NCBI RefSeq assembly: GCF_001189295.1
Contig: NZ_CP012159.1
Coordinates: 7,495,001 to 7,559,000, forward strand
DNA: 64,000 nt
Direction: 5' to 3'
Origin: Chondromyces crocatus
Lineage (GTDB): Bacteria > Myxococcota_A > Polyangia > Polyangiales > Polyangiaceae
The position numbers were made by a program, and so were the translations under genes. Below are positions 27,530-37,700 of this stretch, piece by piece. Positions within the stretch are counted from its first letter, which is position 1, and each line of letters opens with the position of its first letter. Under the pieces are notes generated by a model that made no database searches, was not told the origin of the DNA, and saw only the letters and a program-made list of their open reading frames with translations.

Positions 27530-30500
27530 ATGAGCGTCATGGCCTTGCTGACGGACCTGGCGAAGCGGAACGTCCAGATCTCGGCGACGGGTGAGCAGCT
27601 CGATGTTCGGGCACCGAAGGGGGCGCTCACCCCGGAGCTGCGCGAACAGATCGCAAAGCACAAACCGGAACTCCTCTCGTTCCTGAAGCAGCGATCGAGC
27701 GACAAGGAAGCGCAGAAGCTGCCAACCGTCTTGCCCGAGCCGGCGCGGCGCCACGAGCCGTTCCCGCTCACGGACATCCAGCAAGCGTACTGGATCGGCC
27801 GCAGCGCGGTCTTTCACCTCGGTGACGTGTCGATCCACATCTACTGGGAGCTCGACTGCCAGGGTCTGGATCTCGACCGGCTGGGCGCTGCGTGGCGACA
27901 GGTGATCGCACGCCACGACATGCTGCGCGCGGTCGTGCTATCCGACGGGCAGCAGCAGATCCTGCGCGAGGTCCCCGCCTACACGATCGAGGAGGAGGAT
28001 CTCCGCGGCTGCCCGCAAGCGGAGGTCGACATGGCGCTCGCTGCTACCCGCGAGCGCATGTCCCATCAGCTCTTCCAGGCCGATCAGTGGCCCATGTTCG
28101 ACGTGCGGGCGACGAAGCTCGACGGCGATCGCACGAGGTTGCACGTGAGCGTCGACCTCCTGCACGTCGACGGGGGGAGCCTGTTCATCCTGAACCAGGA
28201 CTGGGTGCAGGCCTATCTCACGCCGGAAAGGCCCCCCCCGGCGCTCGAGCTGTCGTACCGGGACTACGTGCTCGCCGAGGTCGCCCTGCGCGAGACCGAG
28301 CTTTACCGACGCTCGCTCACCCACTGGCGCGAGCGCGTGAAGACGCTGCCACCCGCGCCGGCACTGCCGCTCGCCAGGGACCCGGCCACGCTCTCGAAGA
28401 CCCGCTTCGTGCGCCGTACCGAGCGGCTCTCGGCCGAAGCATGGGGCCGCGTGACCGCACGCGCGTCCGCGCTGGGGCTCAGTCCGTCGGCTGTCTTGCT
28501 CACGGCATACGCCGAGGTCCTCGCCGCCTGGAGCAAGCACCCTAGCTTCACGATCAATGTCACCCTGTTCAATCGCCTTCCTCTCCACCCCCAGGTGAAC
28601 AGCATCATTGGCGACTTCACGTCGATGATCCTGCTCGGTGTCGATGCCGCGGTGGTCGAGACCTTCGCGGCGCGGGTGGGTCGCGTGCAGGAACAGCTCT
28701 GGAGTGATCTCGAGGCGCGCTATGTCAGTGGTGTCGAGGTGCAGCGCGAACTGGCGCGGGCGCAAGGGACTCCGTCCGCGAACATGCCCGTCGTCTTCAC
28801 GAGCATGCTGAACCTCGGCGGGCAGGGCTACCGCCCCCCCGAGACCGTGTGGAAGGCGCTCGGTGAGCTGGTGTGCAGTTTGACGCAGACGCCGCAGGTC
28901 TGGCTCGATTGTCAGGCGTTCGAGGACGACGGGCAGCTCATCTTCTTGTGGGACGCCGTGGAGGATCTGTTCCCGCCAGGGATGCTCGATGCGATGTTCA
29001 CGGCGTTCTGCGATTTGCTTGCGCGGCTCACGAAGGAAGAGGGCGCGTGGCAGGGAGAGCCCGCGGCCCAGCGGGTATTGCCGCCGGAGGAGCAGCTCGA
29101 GCTACGAGCCCGGATGAATGCGACCGATGCGCCCGTTCCTGACGAGGTGCTGCCATCGCTGCTCGCCGCACAGGCTTCGCGCCGGCCCGATGCGCCGGCG
29201 GTGATCGCATCCGATCGGACGCTCTCGTATCGCGAACTCGTCCGCAGCGCATGTCAGCTCAGCCACGAGCTCGTCGCACAGGGCGTCCGTCCCGGAGCAC
29301 TCGTCGCAGTCGCAGCCGAGCGAGGCTACGAGCAGGTGATCGCCGTCTACAGTGTGCTCTGCGCGGGCGCCGCTTACCTGCCCATCGATCCGGAGGTCCC
29401 CGCCGAGCGGCTGCGTTACCTGCTCGAGCAGAGCGAGGTCAGGGTAGCACTCACGCAGCGGCATCTCGACGCTCGGCTCTCGTGGCCTGAGGGGTTTCAG
29501 CGCGTGCTCATCGAGGCCAATCCAGACGGCCCCCACGCCGACGCGCCCGCTGCGATGCCCAGGCCAGACGATCTCGCATACGTGCTCTATACGTCCGGCT
29601 CCACGGGGCTCCCCAAGGGTGTGATGATCGAGCACCGCAGTGTGGTGAACCGCATCCTCGACGTGAACGAGCGCTTCGAGATCGGCCCTGCGGACCGTGC
29701 TATTGCCCTCACGGCCCTGCACCACGACCTCTCGGTGTACGACCTCTTCGGAGTGATCGCTGCGGGAGGTACGATCATCGTGCCAGACGCCGCATCCGCC
29801 CGTGATCCGATCCACTGGGCCGAGCGGATGGTCGCCGAAGGCGTGACGCTGTGGAACTCGGTGCCCGCCTTCTGCGAGATGCTGACCTCGGCGATGGAGC
29901 ACGAGGAAGCGAAGATCACGTTCCCATCGCTCCGGCTGGTGCTCCTCGCCGGGGACTGGATCCCGGTGACGTTGCCGCGCAGGCTCTGGGCGCTGGCCAG
30001 CAGCGCGCGATTCATCAGCCTGGGGGGGCCCACCGAGACGACGGTCTGGGACATCTGCCATCCGGTCGACCGTGTGGATCCGGACTGGCCGAGCATCCCG
30101 TACGGCAGGCCCATGCGGAACGCTCGCTACCACGTGCTGAACGAGGCGCTCGAGCCGTGCCCGACCTGGGTCCCCGGCCAGCTCTACATCGGTGGCGTCG
30201 GACTCGCGCGTGGCTACTTCCGCGACGAGGCGCGAACACAAGCGAGCTTCATCCTCCATCCCCGGACCGGTGAGCGCCTCTACCGCAGTGGCGACATGGG
30301 ACGCTACCTGCCGGATGGGGAGATCGAGTTCCTCGGCCGCGAGGACTTTCAGGTGAAGATCCAGGGCCAGCGCATCGAACTCGGTGAGATCGAGGCGACG
30401 CTCGCGCGGCACCCCGCGGTCCGCCACGCGGTGGCGATGGTCGCCGGCGACGGCGTGAAGCGACTCGTGACCTACGTGGTCCCCGTCCAAACAGATGGGT

Positions 30501-31765
30501 CCGCCGCCCGGCCGGACGGCGCGCTTCCGGGCACCGCAGCGCTCGAGTCCTCGCAGGCGGGTGTCCTCTCCGATCCGCTTGAACGCGTGGAATTCAAGCT
30601 CCGGCGTCTCGGGCTCCGACCCATCGAGCCGAACATGACCACCTTCGACCTCGGCAAGCTCACCGAGGACGAAGCAAAGTGGGCGCTCTATGCATCCCGC
30701 AGCACGCACCGGAGTTTCGACCCCGATCCGCTCCCGATCGAGCGTGTTGGTCGGCTGCTCGCGAGCCTCGTATCCATCCACGCCGGCGCGCTCCCGAAGC
30801 ATCGCTACCCCTCGGCGGGTGGCCTCTACCCGGTGCGCGTCTACCTTCATATCAAGCCCGGACGCCTCGATGGACTGCCGGGTGGCGTCTACTATCACCA
30901 CCCGGAGGAGCACCGCCTCGTGAGGATCTCCGATGGTGAGGGGCTCGGCCCCAGCATCCATGCGCCTCCGAATCAGGCCATCGCCGAGGCCGCCGCATTT
31001 ACGCTGTTCCTCGTAGGTCACCTGCCCGCGGTCCAGCCGATGTACGGCGAGGCGGCGCCCTCGTTCTGCTCGCTGGAGGCGGGCTACATGGGCCAGCTCC
31101 TCATGAGCGAGGCGACCGCCTGCAGGATTGGCCTGTGCCCGCTGGGCTACGTCGAGCCTGCGCAGGTGCGGGAAGCGCTCGCGCTGGGGGAGGACGACCT
31201 CCTGGTCCACGCGCTCCTCGGTGGCGGCATCTCGGCGACACAGGCCGAAACACTCGCTGCACCAGAGGAAGCAGCGCCGGCGCGCTCGCTCGCGGAGGAC
31301 CTCACCGCGTTTCTACGGCACAAGCTGCCTCCCCACATGGTGCCTCGCGTCGTGATGCGGGATGCGCTGCCACTCACGCCGAACGGCAAGGTCGACCGCA
31401 AGGCGCTCGCCGCCATCGCAGCGACCGATGGGGCGCCGTCGAACGTGCCGTTCGTGGCGCCAAGCGACGACATGGAGCGGACCATCGCCGCGATCATCGA
31501 GGAGGTACTCCAGGCGCCGCGCGTGAGCGTGCACCAGAGCTTCTTCGATCTGGGCGCCGACTCGCGACACATCGTCCAGATCATCGGCAAGCTGCGGCAG
31601 AAGCTCGGCGTGGACATCCGGCTGACGGAAGCGTTCCAGCACCCGACCGTGAACAAGCTGGCCGCACACCTTCGCAAAGATCCGGGCGAGGACGATGCAG
31701 CACGACAGGGGCGCGATCGCGCTGAGGCGCGGCGCGCGTCGCGTGAGCGGAGGCAGCGCCGCTGA
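27530..31765 (+). CDS. NRPS thiazole module (M5: docking-Cy-A(Cys)-Ox-PCP)
   Basis: A protein of 1411 residues. A TubC-like N-terminal docking domain (about 4-55) is followed by a heterocyclisation domain (about 76-505) with the DxxxxDxxS motif as Asp209, Asp214 and Ser217. The adenylation domain (from about 535) has YTSGSTGLPKG, GGPTETT and YRSGDMG. Its specificity residues read approximately D-L-Y-N-L-A-L-V-W, closest to the cysteine code (DLYN-S-L-I-W). An FMN-dependent oxidase (about 1013-1234, RSTHRSF and HRYPSAGGLYP) is embedded before the last A motif NGKVDRKAL, as in epothilone EpoP and myxothiazol synthetases. PCP has LGADS with Ser1345. Role: load cysteine, condense and cyclise to thiazoline, then oxidise to thiazole. 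It receives the chain from M4 and passes it to the hybrid-type KS of M6. The C-terminus is a short basic tail. Confidence 0.95.
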   Translation: MSVMALLTDLAKRNVQISATGEQLDVRAPKGALTPELREQIAKHKPELLSFLKQRSSDKEAQKLPTVLPEPARRHEPFPLTDIQQAYWIGRSAVFHLGDVSIHIYWELDCQGLDLDRLGAAWRQVIARHDMLRAVVLSDGQQQILREVPAYTIEEEDLRGCPQAEVDMALAATRERMSHQLFQADQWPMFDVRATKLDGDRTRLHVSVDLLHVDGGSLFILNQDWVQAYLTPERPPPALELSYRDYVLAEVALRETELYRRSLTHWRERVKTLPPAPALPLARDPATLSKTRFVRRTERLSAEAWGRVTARASALGLSPSAVLLTAYAEVLAAWSKHPSFTINVTLFNRLPLHPQVNSIIGDFTSMILLGVDAAVVETFAARVGRVQEQLWSDLEARYVSGVEVQRELARAQGTPSANMPVVFTSMLNLGGQGYRPPETVWKALGELVCSLTQTPQVWLDCQAFEDDGQLIFLWDAVEDLFPPGMLDAMFTAFCDLLARLTKEEGAWQGEPAAQRVLPPEEQLELRARMNATDAPVPDEVLPSLLAAQASRRPDAPAVIASDRTLSYRELVRSACQLSHELVAQGVRPGALVAVAAERGYEQVIAVYSVLCAGAAYLPIDPEVPAERLRYLLEQSEVRVALTQRHLDARLSWPEGFQRVLIEANPDGPHADAPAAMPRPDDLAYVLYTSGSTGLPKGVMIEHRSVVNRILDVNERFEIGPADRAIALTALHHDLSVYDLFGVIAAGGTIIVPDAASARDPIHWAERMVAEGVTLWNSVPAFCEMLTSAMEHEEAKITFPSLRLVLLAGDWIPVTLPRRLWALASSARFISLGGPTETTVWDICHPVDRVDPDWPSIPYGRPMRNARYHVLNEALEPCPTWVPGQLYIGGVGLARGYFRDEARTQASFILHPRTGERLYRSGDMGRYLPDGEIEFLGREDFQVKIQGQRIELGEIEATLARHPAVRHAVAMVAGDGVKRLVTYVVPVQTDGSAARPDGALPGTAALESSQAGVLSDPLERVEFKLRRLGLRPIEPNMTTFDLGKLTEDEAKWALYASRSTHRSFDPDPLPIERVGRLLASLVSIHAGALPKHRYPSAGGLYPVRVYLHIKPGRLDGLPGGVYYHHPEEHRLVRISDGEGLGPSIHAPPNQAIAEAAAFTLFLVGHLPAVQPMYGEAAPSFCSLEAGYMGQLLMSEATACRIGLCPLGYVEPAQVREALALGEDDLLVHALLGGGISATQAETLAAPEEAAPARSLAEDLTAFLRHKLPPHMVPRVVMRDALPLTPNGKVDRKALAAIAATDGAPSNVPFVAPSDDMERTIAAIIEEVLQAPRVSVHQSFFDLGADSRHIVQIIGKLRQKLGVDIRLTEAFQHPTVNKLAAHLRKDPGEDDAARQGRDRAEARRASRERRQRR

Positions 31766-31785
31766 GGCGCGGCGAGAGGCAGAGC

Positions 31786-34700
31786 ATGGAGAACGACGTC
31801 GCGATCATCGGCATGGCCTGCCGCTTCCCCGGCGCGCCCAACACGGCGCGGTTCTGGGACAACCTCCGCGAGGGGGTCGAGTCCATCTCGACATTCTCGG
31901 ACGAGGCCCTGCTCGCATCTGGCGTGGCTCCCGCCCGGCTGCGCGACCCGGCCTACGTCCGCGCCGCGGCCGTGCTGGAGGACATTGACCTGTTCGACGC
32001 GTCCTTCTTCGAGATCAGCCCCAAGGAGTCGGAGCTGCTCGATCCACAGCGGCGGATCTTTCTGGAGGTAGCCTGGGAGGCCCTGGAGGACGGCGGTGTC
32101 GATCCAGCCCGCTTCCCGGGCGCGATCGGTGTGTTCGCCGGTTCGAGCGTGTCGACCTACCTCCCCTCGGCCATCAGACCCACCCGCGACCTCACCCTGT
32201 CGCTGGACGCGCTCGAGGTGCTGATGGGCAACGACAAGGACTACCTCGCCACGTACCTCGCTTACAAATTGAACCTCCGCGGTCCCTGCATCGCGGTGCA
32301 GACGGCGTGCTCGACGTCCCTCGTGGCGGTGCACCTCGCCTGTCAGAGCCTGCTCGACGGTGAGTCGGACATGGCGCTCGCGGGGGGCGTCACGGTCCGC
32401 GTGCCGCAGAAGGCAGGTTACCTCTTCCAGGAGGGAGGCATCTTCAGCCCCGATGGGCACTGCCGGACGTTCGACTCATCCTCACGCGGCACGCTGTTCG
32501 GGAGCGGCGCGGGCCTGGTGCTGCTCAAGCGCCTCGACCGCGCCCTCCAGGACGGCGACCGGATCCGTGCCGTCATCAAGGGCTCCGCGATCAACAACGA
32601 TGGCGCACGAAAGGTAGGGTTCACTGCGCCTGGCTTCGACGGACAGACGCACGTGCTCGCCGAGGCGCTGGCAGTCGCGGACGTGGAGCCGGAGACCCTG
32701 AGCTACGTCGAGTGCCACGGGACGGGCACGCCTGTGGGCGATCCGATCGAGATCCGGGCCATGGCCGAGGCGCTCCGCGGCGCGGGGGGACAGGGGCGGT
32801 GCGCCATCGGTTCGGTGAAGACGAACTTTGGGCATCTCGAGTCTGCGGCCGGTGTCGCAGGGCTCATCAAGGTGGTGCTGTCGCTGGAGAACGAGGCGCT
32901 GCCACCGAGCCTGCACTTTCGAGAGCCAAACCCCGACCTCCACCTGGGAAGCACGCCGTTCTTCGTGAACACGACGCTGCGTCCCTGGAAACGCGGCGCC
33001 ACGCCGAGGCGCGCAGGCGTCAACTCGTTCGGTATCGGTGGCACGAACGCGCACACGGTGCTGGAGGAGGCACCATTGCCTGAGGCCACGCCCATTGCGA
33101 CGCCCGACATCAAGCCCGTTTTGCTGCCTCTCTCTGCGCGGAGTCCCGGGGCGCTGCGAGCCCTCGCACAGGCGTACGTCGAACGCGCGTCCGGGCCCCT
33201 CCGCGAGGGATCCATCCACGATGTCGCACGCGTGGCCTCGCTGCGGCGCGCACACCATCCGCACCGGCTGGCGCTCGTGGCATCGAATCTCGACGAGGCA
33301 GCCCAGCACCTCCAATCGTATCTCGCTGGTGAGGTACGTCCGTTGATGGCGAGCGGAAAGAACTCCGGGCATCGCCGCAAGGTGGTGTTCGTGTTTCCGG
33401 GCCAGGGGTCGCAGTGGACGGGGATGGGTCGGGAACTCTGGCAGAACGAGCTGGTGTTCCGGAGGGGAATGCAGGACTGCGAGCGGGCGATGCGACCTTT
33501 CGTGGACTGGTCGATCGAGCGTGAGCTGTGGGCATCAGAGGAAGCGTCGCTGCTCGGCCGCGTGGACGTCGTGCAGCCGATGCTGTTCGCGATGTCGGTC
33601 GCTCTCTCGGCACTGTGGCGGTCCTGGGGGGTGGAGCCGGACGCGGTTGTCGGTCACAGCATGGGCGAGATTGCAGCCGCTCACGTGGCAGGTGCGCTTT
33701 CCCTCGACGAAGCGTCACGGATCATCTGCGAGCGTAGTCGCCTGGTGCAGAGGGCCTCCGGACGCGGGGGGATGGCCGTGGTCGAGCTGTCTCAGGTCGA
33801 GGCAGCAAGGCGTATCGAGCCCCACGGCGGGCGCGTGTCGATCGCGGCGAGCAACAGCCCGCGCTCCACCGTCCTGTCGGGGGACAGGGGGGCGCTCGGC
33901 ACGGTCCTCGCGGAGCTCGAGCGCGAGGGGGTCTTCTGCCGCTGGATCAAGGTGGACTTCGCGTCGCATAGCGCGCAGATGGATCCTCTTCGGGAGGATC
34001 TCCTTCGGCGCCTGGGACGGCTGTCACCGCGGGCCGCCGCGATCCCCATTTACTCGACCGTCACGGGTGAGCCGACCGACGGCTCGGGTTTCGACGCGAG
34101 CTACTGGGCCCGAAACCTGCGCGACCCTGTGCTGTTCTCGGGCACGATCGAGCGGCTCGTAGAGCACGGTCACGGTCTGTTCGTCGAGGTGAGCCCTCAC
34201 CCCATTCTGCTCGGGGATGTCTCCGCGTGCTTCCCTCGGAGCGCACGCGAAGGGGCGCTCGTCGCTGCGCCGTCGCTGCGTCGGGGCGACAACGAGCTGG
34301 CATCGATGCTCGGCTCACTGGGCGCGCTCTACGCATCGGGCTTCGAGGTGGATTTTCGCAAGATCCACCCGGGCACCGGACGGTGGGTCGATCTGCCGCT
34401 CTATCCCTGGCAGCGAGCGCGGTACTGGCCCGAGCGCCCTTCGATAGAAGGCACACACGGCAGTGGCGCGACGCGCCGAGAGGGCAAGCACCCGCTGGTC
34501 CACAGCCGGATGGAACTCGCAGGGCTCGGACGAAGCTACGTCGCCGAGGTCGAGCTCGACGCCGAAACCTTTCCCTTCCTGGAGGACCACCGTCTCGACG
34601 GGCTCCTCGTCGTCCCTGGAACCGTATACCTCGAGATGGCACTCGCCGCCGCAGCCGAGGGGTTCGGTGCCGAGGCGTTCACGATAGAGCGCGTGCAGTT

Positions 34701-37700
34701 CCTTCGCCTGCTCACGCTCACGGAGGGTGCGCGCACCGTGCAGCTCCGTGCGACGGAGACCTCGGCGCAAGTCATCACGTTCGAGGTCTACAGCCGACCA
34801 GCTGGCCCCCGCGACGTGAGCTGGACGCTCCACGCGAAGGGGACGCTCGTGGCAGGAGGAGAGGTGGTGACCGATCGCTCGCCGATCGACGCGATCCGTG
34901 CTCGCCTGCCCGAGCAGATCGCGCCCGAGGACTACTACGCTCGCCTTCACGCGCGCGGCCTGGAGTACGGCCCACGGTTCCAGGGCATCACGGCGCTCAG
35001 CCGTCGGGATGGCGAAGCGCTGGGCAGGATCGAGCTGCCCGCCGGCCTCGCCACGGAGGAGAGACCTTACCGCACCCACCCTGCGCTTCTCGATAGCTGC
35101 TTGCAGGTGCTGCCGGCGGCAGCGCAGGTATCGCACGCGACCGAAGGGCCGAACGGCGACGCTTTCGTGCCGGTGGGCATCGAGCGGCTCCAGGTCCGCA
35201 GCCCCCTGGAGGGCACGCTCCTTTGCCATGTACTCCTGCGGCCGGAGTGCACGCCAGGGCGGCTGGAAGCGGACCTCATGATCGCAACGCCCGAGGGACA
35301 CATCGTCGCCGAGATCCTGGGCTTTCGCGCGGAACGAATCGAGCGCGAGAACCGTACGGCGGACGAGATCTCGGGATGGATCCACGATGTGGTCTGGCGA
35401 CAGCGCCCCTTGCCTTCCACGGGGCCGAGCAGCAAGTCGGCAGGGACTTGGCTCGTCCTGGCGGACGCGGGAGGGGTGGGCGAACGGCTCGCTGCCTCGC
35501 TCGGCGAGGGGGTAGTGCTGGTCGCCGTGGGCAGAGAGGGAGGGAATGAGGGCATCGAGCGCCTCGGCCCGGGTCGATACCGCGTGGACCCGGCACGACC
35601 CGAGGCGATGCGTCGGCTGTTCGACGAGGCCTTCGGGCAAGCACCACCCGTCGGCGTCGCGTACCTGTGGGCACTCGACGCGCCACAGCCAGACGGCTCG
35701 GGGGGCCTCACCGCGCTGCACCGCGCCGAGACGCTCGGCCCGGTCGGCGTACTCCATGTCGTCCAGGCGTGCGTGCAGGCCGGCCTGCGTCACGCCCCCA
35801 GACTCTGGCTGGTCACCCGTGGGGCCCAGGCAGTGGGCGTCGAGCGCACGCCTCCCTCGCTCGCGCAGTCCACGCTGTGGGGCATGGCCCGTACGATAGG
35901 GCTCGAGCACCCGGAGCTCCACTGCACCACGGTGGACCTCGATCCCAGTGGTAGCGCCGCCGGCGTCGTCGCGCTCCTCGAGGAGCTCCGAGCTGACACC
36001 GGAGAGCCGCACGTCGCGCTCCGCGACGGCGCGCGGTACGTCGCGCGGCTCGTGCGCGGCGCCACGCAGGAAGCGCCTCAGCGCCCCGCGACCACGAGCG
36101 CTGCCGGAGAGCGGCCGTTCCGCCTGGAGATCGTCGAGGCCGGCGTGCTCGACAGCCTGGCGTTCCGGCAGGCGACGCGACCCGCACCTGGGCCGGAAGA
36201 GATCGAGGTCCGGGTGGAGGCAGCCGGTCTCAATTTCCGCGACGTGCTGGTCTCGCTCGGGGGCAGGATCGACCAGAGCGACGAGATCATCCTCGGCGGC
36301 GAGTGCGCCGGCACGGTCCTCTCGGTGGGCGAGAGGGTGCAGGGGATCCGGGTAGGAGACCCGGTGGTGGGCATCGCCCCGGGCACCTTTGGCTCCCACG
36401 TGATCGCGCCGGCGGTGCTATTTGCTCCGAAGCCCGCGCGCCTTCGTGCCGAGGAGGCCGCGACGATCCCGATCGTGTTCTCCACGGTGCTCTACGCCCT
36501 GCGTCACCTCGCGCGCCTGGGAGAGGGAGAGCGCGTCCTCATCCATGCCGCAGCCGGTGGCACAGGTCTCGCGGCGGTGCAAATTGCGCAGCGCGAGGGG
36601 GCAGAGATCTTCGCGACCGCGGGCAGCCAGGGGAAGCGCGAGTACCTGCGCGGCCTCGGCATCCGCCATGTCTTCGACTCCCGCTCGCTTGCGTTCGCCG
36701 ACGAGCTCCTCGATGCGACGAGTGGCCGAGGGGTCGACGTGGTGCTGAACTCCCTGGCGGGCGAGGCAGCCGCGAAGAGCCTCGAACTCCTTGCGCCGTA
36801 TGGCCGCTTCCTCGAGATCGGGAAGCGCGACATCCACGAGGGTGCGAAGCTCGACCTGACTCCCTTCGCGAAGAACCTCGCCTACTTCGCCGTGGACCTC
36901 CAGGGGATGAGTGTCGACCGGCCCGCACGCCTTGGCGCATTGCTCCGCGAGGTGATGGAACTCATCGCACAGGGTGTACTCGACCCCTTGCCGGTCACTC
37001 ACTTCCCCGCCGTGAAGGCGCCCGAAGCTTTCCGGCTCATGGCCCGGGCTGGGCACATCGGCAAAATCGTACTCACTGGTTTCGGCCCCGAGGTGCCCAT
37101 CGACGACACGCGCGACGGGGGCCCGATCCGGTCGGACGCTACCTACCTCATCACCGGTGGACTCGGTGGCGTGGGCCTGGTGCTGGCTCGCGGCCTCGTC
37201 GAGCGCGGCGCGCGCCACCTTGCGCTGCTCGGTCGGAGCGGCACCTCGCCCGCGGCCCGCGACGCGCTCGCCGGCCTCGAAGCCATCGGGGCAAGCATCT
37301 CGGTGATCGAGGCGGACATCGCGGATCCCGCGCAAGCTCAGGCGGCCCTCGCCCGGATCGAGGCAACCCAGCCGCCACTTCGCGGCATCGTCCACGGCGC
37401 TGCGGTGCTCGACGACGGCATCCTCCTCCACCAGGACGGGCAGCGGCTCCGCAAGGTGATGGCCCCCAAGGTGGACGGCGCCTGGAATTTGCACACCCTG
37501 ACGCTCGGCAAGCCGCTCGATTTCTTCGTCCTGCTCTCCTCCACGGCATCCGTGCTCGGGAACCCTGGTCAGTCGAGCTACGCGGCAGCGAGCGCGTTTC
37601 TCGACGCGCTCTCCGCTCACCGTCGCGCATGCGGACTGCCGGGACAGACGATCAACTGGGCCGGCTGGTCCGAGGTGGGCCTGGCCGCGGCGCAGGACAA

